A stretch of 64,000 nt of DNA from an uncultured Rhodospira sp. (GTDB taxonomy: Bacteria > Pseudomonadota > Alphaproteobacteria > Rhodospirillales > Rhodospirillaceae): NCBI RefSeq assembly GCF_937138205.1, contig NZ_CAKZOT010000080.1, positions 23,960 to 87,959 of the forward strand. Reading direction: 5' to 3'. The notes beneath the pieces are model-generated. The model did no database searches. It worked only from the letters and a program-made list of their open reading frames with translations, and had not been told where the DNA came from. The position numbers and the translations under genes are program-made. Of the stretch, positions 1 through 12,111 are shown piece by piece (the stretch's first letter is position 1; each line of letters opens with the position of its first letter).

Positions 1-170
1 CCATTTCGTCGGTGATCATCGTCGGCGCCCTGATCGCCGCCGGCCCGGCCGAGTTCACCAGCGCGAGCTGGCTGGGGCTTGTCGCCGTGCTGTTGGCGTC
101 GATCAACATCTTCGGCGGCTTCATCGTCACCGAGCGAATGCTCGCCATGTTCAAGAAGAAAAAGAGCTAG
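1..170 (+). CDS. pntAB: NAD(P) transhydrogenase alpha subunit, part 2 (3' end only)
   Basis: Only the last 55 codons lie in the window, reading in the frame that ends with TAG at 168-170. They encode a hydrophobic helix rich in Ile, Val and Ala, then the end [14 protein letters not shown], which is the familiar C-terminus of the small membrane part of the alpha subunit. In Rhodospirillum-type bacteria this subunit is a separate polypeptide that, with PntB, forms the proton channel of the transhydrogenase. pntB starts 12 bases downstream, so the two are in one operon. The start of the gene and the upstream pntAA are outside the window. Confidence 0.85.
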   Translation, partial: ISSVIIVGALIAAGPAEFTSASWLGLVAVLLASINIFGGFIVTERMLAMFKKKKS

Positions 171-182
171 GGAGGGCGAGAC

Positions 183-1574
183 ATGACCTCGGGTCTGACA
201 ATGCTGGCCTATCTGGTCGCCGCGGTGTGCTTCATCCTGGCGCTCAGGGGCCTGTCCTCACCCACCAGCGCGCGGCAGGGCAACCTGTTCGGCATGATCG
301 GCATGGGCATCGCCGTGCTGACGACGCTGGTTTCTCCCAACGTGGTCAACTACCTGCCCATGGCGCTGGCGGTGGCCATCGGCGGCGGTATCGGCGCCGT
401 GGTGGCGCGCAAGGTGTACATGACGGCGCTGCCGCAGCTGGTGGCGGCGTTCCACTCGCTGGTGGGTATGGCCGCCGTGCTGGTGGCCTGGGCCGCGCTG
501 CTGACGCCGGAGAACTACGGCATCGGCGCCGTCGGCTCCATTCCGGTGTCCAGCATGGTCGAGATGTCGCTGGGCCTGGCCATCGGTGCCATTACGTTCT
601 CGGGTTCGGTGGTGGCCTTCGCCAAGCTGCAGGGCTTGGTCTCGGGCTCGCCGGTGGTGTTCAAGGGCCAGCACCAGCTCAACGCCGCGCTGGGCATCGC
701 CATCGTGGTGCTGCTGGTGATCTTCTGTATCACCGAGAGCTACGTCGTCTTCGGCCTGTTGACCGCGCTGGCCTTCATCCTCGGCTTCTTGATCATCATC
801 CCCATCGGCGGCGCCGACATGCCGGTGGTGATCTCCATGCTCAACAGCTACTCGGGCTGGGCGGCGGCCGGCATTGGCTTCACGCTGGGCAACCCGCTGT
901 TGATCGTGGCCGGCGCCTTGGTCGGCTCGTCCGGTGCCATCCTGTCGTACATCATGTGTAAGGGCATGAACCGGTCGATCTTCAACGTCATCCTGGGCGG
1001 CTTCGGCGGCGAGGGTGTCACGGCGGCGGCCGGGTCGGACGGCGACAAGGCGGTCAAGCCGGGCAGCGCCGACGACGCCAGCTTCATCATGAAGAACGCC
1101 TCCAAGGTCATCATCGTGCCGGGCTACGGCATGGCGGTGGCCCAGGCCCAGCACGCCCTGCGCGAGATGGCCGACAAGCTGAAGGCCGAGGGCATCGACG
1201 TGAAGTACGCCATCCACCCGGTGGCCGGCCGGATGCCAGGGCACATGAACGTGCTGCTGGCCGAGGCGAACGTGCCCTATGACGAGGTGTTCGAGCTGGA
1301 GGACATCAACTCAGAGTTCACGACCGCCGATGTGGCCTATGTCATCGGCGCCAACGACGTCACCAACCCGTCGGCCAAGACCGATCCGGCCAGCCCGATC
1401 TACGGGATGCCGGTGCTGGATGTGGAGAACGCCGGGACGGTGCTGTTCGTCAAGCGCTCGATGGCGTCAGGCTATGCTGGCGTGCAGAACCCGCTGTTCT
1501 TCAAGGATAACACGATGATGCTCTTCGGCGACGCCAAGAAGATGACCGAGGAAATCGTGCAGGCGATGGAATAG
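183..1574 (+). CDS. pntB: NAD(P) transhydrogenase beta subunit
   Basis: 463 residues, normal length for PntB. The first ~270 residues form a run of membrane helices; the last ~180 are the NADP(H)-binding domain III, recognisable by VPGYGMAVAQAQHALREM, the loop GRMPGHMNVLLAEANVPYD and VIGANDVTNPSAKTDP. The enzyme uses the proton gradient to reduce NADP with NADH. An AGGGAGGGCGAG Shine-Dalgarno run sits just before ATG at 183. It directly follows the pntAB end in the same operon, and a GC-rich hairpin lies 25 bases after its stop. Confidence 0.97.
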   Translation: MTSGLTMLAYLVAAVCFILALRGLSSPTSARQGNLFGMIGMGIAVLTTLVSPNVVNYLPMALAVAIGGGIGAVVARKVYMTALPQLVAAFHSLVGMAAVLVAWAALLTPENYGIGAVGSIPVSSMVEMSLGLAIGAITFSGSVVAFAKLQGLVSGSPVVFKGQHQLNAALGIAIVVLLVIFCITESYVVFGLLTALAFILGFLIIIPIGGADMPVVISMLNSYSGWAAAGIGFTLGNPLLIVAGALVGSSGAILSYIMCKGMNRSIFNVILGGFGGEGVTAAAGSDGDKAVKPGSADDASFIMKNASKVIIVPGYGMAVAQAQHALREMADKLKAEGIDVKYAIHPVAGRMPGHMNVLLAEANVPYDEVFELEDINSEFTTADVAYVIGANDVTNPSAKTDPASPIYGMPVLDVENAGTVLFVKRSMASGYAGVQNPLFFKDNTMMLFGDAKKMTEEIVQAME

Positions 1575-1598
1575 TCCCGGACCATAGTACGTTTGTCG

Positions 1599-1619
1599 GG
1601 CGGGAGGTTTCCTCCCGCC
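1599..1619 (+). terminator. Hairpin after pntB
   Basis: A perfect 9-bp stem (1599-1607 with 1611-1619) around a TTT loop lies 25 bases past the pntB stop. No T-tract follows, so it may be a stabilising or Rho-associated 3' hairpin rather than a classical terminator. Confidence 0.5.
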
Positions 1620-1634
1620 TGAACCCCCTCCCGC

Positions 1635-1925
1635 CCTCCCCCATAAATGGGGGAGGTGTTCGAGCGGTACATGCCGGCCGGACTCCCTCCCCATGAAATG
1701 GGCTATCATATTCACACTTCTTTTCCCGCCAAGCTGGGGTTGACTGCCCCGTCGGAAAATGATCCGTCATTGCGAACCCTCGTCGCAAGACGAGGGTGAA
1801 GCAATCCAGGGCGTAAAACACAAGTATCCGCCCTGGATTGCCCCATTTCTTTAATTTGGGCTTCGCTCCTCGCAATGACGAGAAAGAGTAAAGATGCGTG
1901 AATCTGATAGATGAAATGGGGAGGG
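1635..1925. repeat. Nested inverted repeats between pntB and the next genes
   Basis: A 10-bp perfect stem with a two-base loop occupies 1635-1656. Further on, CCCTCCCCAT near 1686 is matched by ATGGGGAGGG near 1915, making an outer inverted repeat about 230 bp across that encloses the palindromic element at 1765-1880. No coding region is supported here. The nesting suggests that small non-autonomous elements inserted into one another. Confidence 0.55.
1765..1880. repeat. Palindromic interspersed repeat, family A, copy 1
   Basis: 116 bp beginning CGTCATTGCG and ending with its complement CGCAATGACG. Inside, GAAGCAATCCAGGGCG is answered by CGCCCTGGATTGC, and an internal stem CCCTCGTC/GACGAGGG sits in the left arm. 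A second, longer copy with the same ends and the same inner arms lies at 30808-30960. This is a MITE/REP-like non-coding repeat. Confidence 0.8.
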
Positions 1926-2002
1926 CTGGGGTGAGTTTTTCCTCCCGACGCCGGACGAACGGACCCGTGGAAACGTGGGGTGTCCGGTGCCGGGGCGGTA
2001 TT

Positions 2003-2323
2003 TCACGTCCACAACGCCTGACCATCCCACCGCCTTACCAAAACCAGCCCCGCCACCACCGACCCGGCGCACAGCCCCGTTCCCAGCAGGAACGCCAACC
2101 CTCCGACGGCCTCGTACAGTCCGCCCGAGACGATCATCGCCAGCCCGAGAAGGGCACCCATGGCCAGCGCCGAGTACAGCCCTTGCGCCCAGAAGAGCGA
2201 GAACGCCGCCAGACCGATGTCGGCCATCGCATAGCCATGCGCCGCCTTTGGCCCGACCCGGCGGTCCTGAAGGCCGGCGCAGACAGACCGCACCTCTCCA
2301 ATGAGGCTCTCCAGCACGCTCAT
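2003..2323 (-). CDS. Small protein, transposase-like N-terminus joined to membrane helices (possible broken gene)
   Basis: 106 residues from ATG at 2323; a longer in-frame start at 2359 is possible. Residues ~5-44 (SLIGEVRSVCAGLQDRRVG and YAMADIGLAAFSLFWAQ) resemble, from memory, the N-terminus of a transposase group in which a D-R-G and MADxGxxAFxxFxxQ pattern is typical. From there on the sequence is instead strongly hydrophobic (two or three possible helices), ending in RRWDGQALWT. It may therefore be a transposase start truncated and fused to unrelated sequence, or simply an unrecognised membrane protein. Expression is not shown by any clear ribosome site. Confidence 0.4.
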   Translation of the reverse strand: MSVLESLIGEVRSVCAGLQDRRVGPKAAHGYAMADIGLAAFSLFWAQGLYSALAMGALLGLAMIVSGGLYEAVGGLAFLLGTGLCAGSVVAGLVLVRRWDGQALWT

Positions 2324-2652
2324 GCCAACAGAGAGTTGCTCCCAAGACCCTACAATCAATCCCTACCGCCTACATTTCGTGTCTCTTCCGACAAAACCCA
2401 CTGCCTGTGATACTTTAGACTCACCAGCCCATTTTGCCTTGCTGCCTCTTCCCCCACATTCCAACGCGATTCGTTCGCGTTGCGAATTGCTGGACGAAAA
2501 CGTTATTGATTGCGGGATTTTAACAGATTATATTAAAGTAGAGTTGTAGTGTTGTGGCCCAGGCTGGCGTTGGTCGGGGGAGAGTTCGGTTCGCGCCGGG
2601 CTCTGACGCCGCATCCTGGCTTCGCCGCAGAGGGGACAACAGAGAGGCCACC
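2324..2652. other. AT-richer intergenic stretch
   Basis: About 330 bases with no supported gene, visibly richer in A and T than the surroundings between about 2460 and 2550. A 7-bp inverted repeat AACGCGA/TCGCGTT (2463-2469 and 2475-2481) is present. The A/T run near 2515-2545 could hold the promoter for the lipoprotein gene at 2653, but no convincing -35/-10 pair was identified. Confidence 0.4.
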
Positions 2653-4152
2653 ATGCCGCAAACCCGTGATGCACACCCGGTTCAGGGTCGCAAGCCAAAA
2701 CGAACACACCATCTTGCCACTTTGGGCCTTCCCGCGCTGGGCCTGACGGGCGCCCTTCTGCTCGGCGGTTGCGCGGTCGGCGAGGGCGGCATGGTGGAGG
2801 TCATGAATCGGCCGACCCCAGCCGTCGACTCGGCGCTGGCCGCCCTGGCCCGGGGCCGGGTCGGCGATGCCGAGGCGTGGACGGCGCGCGCCCTGGCCGC
2901 CAATCCCGCCGATCCCCACGCCCTTCTGATCCGGGGCATGATGGCCGAGCAGGCCGGTCAACCGGCCGTGGCGCGCGAGGCGTACGAAACCATCCTGCGG
3001 CTTGAGCCCGACGCGACCATTGATCCGACGCCGATGGACATGGACTCCGCGCCGCGCCCGGTTGTCGAGATCGCGGCTGACCGCCTCTCTCGTTTGCCGC
3101 CGACACCAGTCGGGCCCGGCTTCGCCCGCGTGCCCGGCGTCACCGGCCCGACGGCGATGGAGACGCCGGACCCGCAGACGAATACCGCCCCCACCGCGCG
3201 GGACGAGGCGTGGCAGAACGTCTCCGGCCGCTTCGAAACGCTTGAACGGCTGTTCGACCAGGGCCTCATCACCGATACGGAATACGCCAAGCGGCGGCGC
3301 GAGAATCTGGGCGCCCTCCTGCCGCTCACGCAGGAGCCGCCGGCGGCCGGCCTGACACGGCCGGCGCCGCGCGCGACGGCCGTCGTGGGCCGCCTGCGGG
3401 ATTTGGCCGGCACGTTCGAGAGCGGTGCCATCTCCGCCAGCCAGCACGCCGCCGAGCGCCGGGCGATCCTTGATGCCCTGCTGCCCGCCGAGCCGGTGAC
3501 CCACGAAACCGCGGACATGCGGCCGCGCAACGCCCGTGATGTCGCCCGCATGGCCCGCCGGCTGGAGGACGCCTTGCGGCGCGGTCTGATCACGAACGCC
3601 GAGTACGATGCCGAACGCGCGGCCTTGAACGCCCTGGCGCGGCAGCACGGGCAGGCGGCCACGGCGGCCGTGCCGCCGCCAGCGCCGGGCGGACACGGCG
3701 GGATGGACGACCCCGCCAAGGACGAAGGGCACACCGACGACGCGAGCGAGGACTCCGCCGACGGGCCGCGTCCGCTGCTGCCGGTGCCGACCCAACCGGG
3801 CGTGACCGCCGGGCCGCCGACGGCCAATGCCGAGGACCCGGCCACGCAACGCTTTTCCGGCGTCACCGGCGCCCGCAGTGATGCCGCCGCGTCCCAGCCT
3901 GACGGCAACCACGTCCATTTGGCCTCGTACCGCACCTTGCAGAGCGCCCAGGCCGGCTGGGCGGCGCTCAGCGCGCGCTATGCCGGCCTGATGCGCGGCA
4001 TGATGCCGACCTTCGAACGGGTGACCATCCCCGACAAGGGCGAGTTCATCCGCCTGAAGGCCGGCCCGGTGGAGATCCCGGGCGGCACGGCGCGCTTGTG
4101 CGACCAGTTGCGGGGCGCCGGCCAGTTCTGCGAACCGACCAAGGTGAACTGA
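2653..4152 (+). CDS. Lipoprotein with TPR-like and SHOCT-like repeats and a C-terminal SPOR-like domain
   Basis: 499 residues from ATG at 2653, chosen because an AGAGAGG site precedes it and a signal peptide with lipobox LLGGC (Cys40) follows; an earlier ATG at 2554 would add an unlikely N-terminus. After the lipobox comes a TPR-like pair of helices (about residues 55-115). Three short helical modules of the SHOCT kind then follow, with the cores RLFDQGLITDTEYAKRR, AGTFESGAISASQHAAERR and DALRRGLITNAEYDAER. The last ~75 residues (HVHLASYRTLQSAQAGWAAL onward) look like a SPOR domain, which in other proteins binds denuded peptidoglycan. A cell-envelope role is likely; the partner is unknown. 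It stands alone before tRNA-Leu. Confidence 0.8.
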   Translation: MPQTRDAHPVQGRKPKRTHHLATLGLPALGLTGALLLGGCAVGEGGMVEVMNRPTPAVDSALAALARGRVGDAEAWTARALAANPADPHALLIRGMMAEQAGQPAVAREAYETILRLEPDATIDPTPMDMDSAPRPVVEIAADRLSRLPPTPVGPGFARVPGVTGPTAMETPDPQTNTAPTARDEAWQNVSGRFETLERLFDQGLITDTEYAKRRRENLGALLPLTQEPPAAGLTRPAPRATAVVGRLRDLAGTFESGAISASQHAAERRAILDALLPAEPVTHETADMRPRNARDVARMARRLEDALRRGLITNAEYDAERAALNALARQHGQAATAAVPPPAPGGHGGMDDPAKDEGHTDDASEDSADGPRPLLPVPTQPGVTAGPPTANAEDPATQRFSGVTGARSDAAASQPDGNHVHLASYRTLQSAQAGWAALSARYAGLMRGMMPTFERVTIPDKGEFIRLKAGPVEIPGGTARLCDQLRGAGQFCEPTKVN

Positions 4153-4236
4153 CCGAGGTGAACTGACGAGCCGCTCCGCGCGCCATTGACGGCCGGCGGC
4201 GGCCCTGCAATAACCTCCGGACGACCTTGTCGCCCG

Positions 4237-4323
4237 GCCCGGGTGGCGGAATTGGTAGACGCACCGGACTCAAAATCCGGCGGTGGTAACACCATGCGAG
4301 TTCGAGTCTCGCCCCGGGCACCA
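4237..4323 (+). tRNA. tRNA-Leu (anticodon CAA)
   Basis: 87 nt including an encoded CCA end. The acceptor stem GCCCGGG (4237-4243) pairs with CCCGGGC (4313-4319). The anticodon stem CCGGA/TCCGG holds the loop CTCAAAA, giving anticodon CAA. A long variable arm, as in class II leucine tRNAs, precedes the T arm GCGAG-TTCGAGT-CTCGC. Confidence 0.97.
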
Positions 4324-4437
4324 TCCCCCAGACACGCTTTCTGGTGTCGACACGTTAGGGTCTTCAATGGGCTAGGCCTTCTGCTGGCGGTGCACAGGAG
4401 GGGATGCATCCCATTCGGACAGACGTCGGCCGTCCTT

Positions 4438-4737
4438 TCACGCCGGATGTAGGGGCTTCGCCTCCAGCCGGACGCCGAGGGCATGGGCCACCTTGACCAC
4501 GGTCTCAAAGCGCGGCTTGGCCCCCGGGGACAGCGCCTTGTAGAGGCTTTCCCGGCCCAGCCCGGTGTCGCGGGCCAGTTGCGCCATGCCCCGGGCGCGG
4601 GCGATGTCCTTCACGGCGGCCAGGAAGGCGTCCGGATCGGGGTCCTCCAGGGCAGCGGTCAGGTAGGCCGCGATGGTCTCGTCATCGGTCAGATAGTCGG
4701 CCGCGTCGAAGGCGTCCGTGCGGAGGTTCGTGCACAT
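4438..4737 (-). CDS. Orphan HTH antitoxin-like protein (addiction module antidote, HigA type)
   Basis: 99 residues from ATG at 4737; a TTG start at 4773 would add 12. The C-terminal half has the pattern of the probable addiction-module antidote family: GMAQLARDTGLGRESLYKAL for the helix-turn-helix, then FETVVKVAHALGVRLEAKPL. The N-terminal part DAADYLTDDETIAAYLTAAL also fits that family. Such antidotes normally follow a RelE/HigB-type toxin gene, but only the end of the histidine kinase gene lies upstream, so the toxin is absent. A perfect 6-bp inverted repeat and a tandem 16-bp repeat lie just upstream and could be its own operator. Confidence 0.8.
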   Translation of the reverse strand: MCTNLRTDAFDAADYLTDDETIAAYLTAALEDPDPDAFLAAVKDIARARGMAQLARDTGLGRESLYKALSPGAKPRFETVVKVAHALGVRLEAKPLHPA

Positions 4738-4747
4738 GGCCTTCAGC

Positions 4748-4798
4748 GTATCCTTTCGGATACAGTTGTGCAACGTCCATCCTGTGCAACGGCCATCC
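4748..4798. promoter_or_regulatory. Inverted repeat plus tandem 16-bp repeat upstream of the antitoxin gene
   Basis: GTATCC (4748-4753) and GGATAC (4758-4763) form a perfect 6-bp inverted repeat with a 4-base spacer. Immediately beside it, 4767-4782 and 4783-4798 are a head-to-tail 16-bp duplication differing at one base. The placement between the antitoxin start and the end of the kinase gene fits an autoregulatory operator, but this is inference. Confidence 0.4.
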
Positions 4799-4808
4799 GC
4801 TTTGGCGT

Positions 4809-8288
<3,480 letters not shown>

Positions 8289-8380
8289 GGTCGTGCTCCG
8301 CCGCGAGTGTCGCCCCGGATCCTATCGGCGTCCGGTCGCCGGTCAAACCCTCTTGCCGGGCGGACCGACCGCGGCCGGGG

Positions 8381-10060
<1,680 letters not shown>

Positions 10061-10224
10061 GGGCTCCTCCGGGAGGGGCTAAAGACAGGGCGGACGCCAA
10101 ACGCGGCCCCGTGTGGGCACACGGGCCGTGCGTGGCTGGGTCGCATCAGGTGGCGCCCGTTCTAACGGAGGATCACCGGGCGGGCAATGGGGTGGGGGGC
10201 GAAGCGAGTCTCTTGGTTGGGTGT

Positions 10225-10746
10225 TCACGACCCGTCCAAATCGTCTTCTTTTTTTGCCAAGGTCACAAGATCATGCTGCAATGGTTGTGGTGGCCCTATG
10301 ACCAAGGCCTCGCCGTCCCGTCTGCGAAAGGTACCGCTCAGCCCGAGCAGATCATTTCCGTCAAACGTGTGCATCTCATCACAATTGGAGAACAATGCAG
10401 TGGCGAGGTGAATGGCATCGTTTGGTTTTTTTATCTTCGGATGGCGACGAAAAAGATTTCTGGCATGTGTAGCTATAGAAGGGGAAAGATCAATAATATC
10501 AAAAAAATCGTTGTCCCAAAATCGATCCAATAAGTGATCGTGCTGTTCCTGAAAATATTCCCTCGTTTTTCCGTCTTCGCACCTAACCTTGCATACTTCT
10601 GACAGCGTCAATGTAGAAGTTACAATAACAAGATCTCCTTTTTCTGCGGCCGTATATATGCTGCGACATATGGGAAATCTTCCATCTTCCTGTTGAATAA
10701 GGCTAATAAAGCAGCACGAATCCCAGTATATGCGCTTTTCAGCCAT
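10225..10746 (-). CDS. PIN-domain protein (putative RNase toxin)
   Basis: 173 residues. The acidic residues expected of a PIN nuclease can be placed: Asp9 in YWDSCCFI, Glu50 in TLTLSEVCKV, Asp110 in KKPNDAIHLATAL and Asp129 in MHTFDGNDLLGL. PIN proteins are metal-dependent RNases, often toxins. The start overlaps the end of the upstream gene by 8 bases and its ribosome site lies inside that gene, which points to translational coupling. The coding region contains A/T-rich stretches unlike the flanking GC-rich genes, suggesting transfer. The upstream partner is not a recognised VapB, so this may be an unusual toxin pair. Confidence 0.8.
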   Translation of the reverse strand: MAEKRIYWDSCCFISLIQQEDGRFPICRSIYTAAEKGDLVIVTSTLTLSEVCKVRCEDGKTREYFQEQHDHLLDRFWDNDFFDIIDLSPSIATHARNLFRRHPKIKKPNDAIHLATALFSNCDEMHTFDGNDLLGLSGTFRRRDGEALVIGPPQPLQHDLVTLAKKEDDLDGS

Positions 10747-11596
10747 CTCCGCCTCTTAGCATGTCAACGTAGTTCTCAGATTTCATGCCGCCGGTAAACG
10801 TGTCATCCAAAATAGCGTCAAGGCCGACAGCAGAAAAACTAATAATGTCCAACGCCTCGGCTTCAATATAGCGGATATCACCACCGTCACCGTAGTATTT
10901 GCGGCCGACAACACGAACCCGCTTTCCTTCCCATACATCCGTTAATGTCTTATCCATTCCAACGTTCTTGGCGCGCGTTTCGGTCAGACGACAAGTAATG
11001 CGGTCTCCGCCCTTGGTCAAGATCCAGAAGGCGGGCCGATTTCGGTATTCCCCAACATTTTGAATACGGCCGAAGACCTCGCCAAAGGAGGTATGTTTCG
11101 GAATGTCACTTCCAGCAGGAATTTCATATAACTCAATATGATCAAGGGCCGTTTTGGAGATGTGTGGGGTAATATGGATAACGTTGTCGTCTTCCCCACG
11201 TCGATATACACGTGTCAGGCCGATCCGTTCTTGGTGTCGTTGCAGTATACGTTTTCCGACCACCAATCCCTTTCGGTCCAACCAGTCCGGGATGCCCGTA
11301 TTGATGTCACCCAAAAGGCCTCTCATTGCGTCAGAAGCCCGGGCAAAGTCGGCGTCGGCCTCGCCGCTCACATCGGTGCCCTCTTCGGTCGCTTCTGGTG
11401 CGATTTCCACCGTTAGGGGGCTGTTGGTCGTGGCTGCTTTCAAGACCCAGGTATAACGGCACACGTTTCCCCTGGCTCGTGCGGGCGCGCGCAACCACTC
11501 CACCAAATCGAGGATTTGGTGCATCGCATCATCGATCGCGAGGGGCTTCGTCTTCCCGCCGCTCGGCTGAACGACAAATACGTAGGACTTGCTCAT
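10739..11596 (-). CDS. Unknown protein coupled to the PIN gene, OB-like C-terminal region
   Basis: 285 residues, not recognised. It begins SKSYVFVVQPSGGKTKPLAI and the N-terminal half has the alternating look of a mixed alpha/beta domain. Residues ~170-255 (from FGEVFGRIQNVGEYRNRPAF through GKRVRVVGRKYYGDGG to IRYIEAEALDI) have a strand pattern that could be an OB-like beta-barrel. The C-terminus (SENYVDMLRGGDG) resembles tails of some antitoxins that fold onto PIN partners, though this is a weak likeness. It overlaps the PIN gene by 8 bases downstream and a 38-codon ORF upstream by 4, so it sits in the middle of a tight cluster. An antitoxin or immunity role is possible but unproven. Confidence 0.65.
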   Translation of the reverse strand: MSKSYVFVVQPSGGKTKPLAIDDAMHQILDLVEWLRAPARARGNVCRYTWVLKAATTNSPLTVEIAPEATEEGTDVSGEADADFARASDAMRGLLGDINTGIPDWLDRKGLVVGKRILQRHQERIGLTRVYRRGEDDNVIHITPHISKTALDHIELYEIPAGSDIPKHTSFGEVFGRIQNVGEYRNRPAFWILTKGGDRITCRLTETRAKNVGMDKTLTDVWEGKRVRVVGRKYYGDGGDIRYIEAEALDIISFSAVGLDAILDDTFTGGMKSENYVDMLRGGDG

Positions 11597-11709
11597 CTCG
11601 CCAACTTCCGGTGAAGCATCACTGTGTCAACCGCCATGCCCGGTAGCCACGCGCCTTCGATGCCGCGACATTTAATCGCACAACGGCTTATGATAACGTG
11701 AATGGTCAT
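11593..11709 (-). CDS. Possible 38-residue micro-ORF overlapping the PIN-partner gene
   Basis: An ATG at 11709 opens 38 codons (start MTIHVIISRCAIKC, end VMLHRKLAR) that stop at TGA, sharing ATGA with the start of the following gene. It fills the space where a ParE toxin would be expected after the ParD-like gene, but it is too short and shows no ParE pattern. It could be a leader peptide for coupling, a decayed toxin, or chance. Confidence 0.3.
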   Translation of the reverse strand: MTIHVIISRCAIKCRGIEGAWLPGMAVDTVMLHRKLAR

Positions 11710-11723
11710 GCACTCACGTCGAT

Positions 11724-11951
11724 TCAAGCGGCATTCAGAGCCCGCGCCTCCGCCATGATCTCGTCCAGCGATTTGTCGCTGACGCCGCTGGCCAGTCCCT
11801 CGTCGATGGCGCGCTGAAGCCCGGCCCGGGCGTGGTCGCGCTGGATCAGGTCGCGGACGGTGGCGCCAACGTCGGCATACCCGCCGGCGCTCGCCTGGGT
11901 CTCGCACCACGTCTTCAGGGGCTCGGGGAGGGAAACCGTGACATGATCCAT
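11724..11951 (-). CDS. ParD-like ribbon-helix-helix antitoxin
   Basis: 75 residues. The N-terminal DHVTVSLPEPLKTWCETQAS followed by YADVGATVRDLIQRD is the ribbon-helix-helix DNA-binding pattern of ParD/CopG antitoxins. The remaining residues (AIDEGLASGVSDKSLDEIM) are the toxin-binding tail. ParD genes are normally followed by parE, but here the next frames are a 38-codon ORF and an unrelated 285-residue gene. It is either an orphan or the regulator of the whole four-frame cluster. Confidence 0.82.
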   Translation of the reverse strand: MDHVTVSLPEPLKTWCETQASAGGYADVGATVRDLIQRDHARAGLQRAIDEGLASGVSDKSLDEIMAEARALNAA

Positions 11952-12111
11952 GCCCTGGGCCTTTCAACCAACTCAAACAACGTCGCCGGCGCAATCCGCC
12001 CTGTTCAGGATTCGTTCAGTCTATCGCGGCGGGCCAAGCGGGGCAATGGCGTGGCGGCATCGTGTCCGGGCCAACCTTGAGGCCGGCGGTGCGGCGGTTC
12101 GACCAGGTGCG

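Noticed and set aside
258..1244. 328-residue minus-strand frame opposite pntB
   Set aside because: Arg/His/Asp-rich low-complexity translation typical of the antisense of a GC-rich gene; pntB is certain on the other strand.
4237..4737. Integrated element using tRNA-Leu as attachment site
   Set aside because: No integrase and no second copy of the tRNA 3' end seen within the window.
11593..11709. ParE toxin after the ParD-like gene
   Set aside because: Only 38 codons and no ParE pattern; kept only as a possible micro-ORF.
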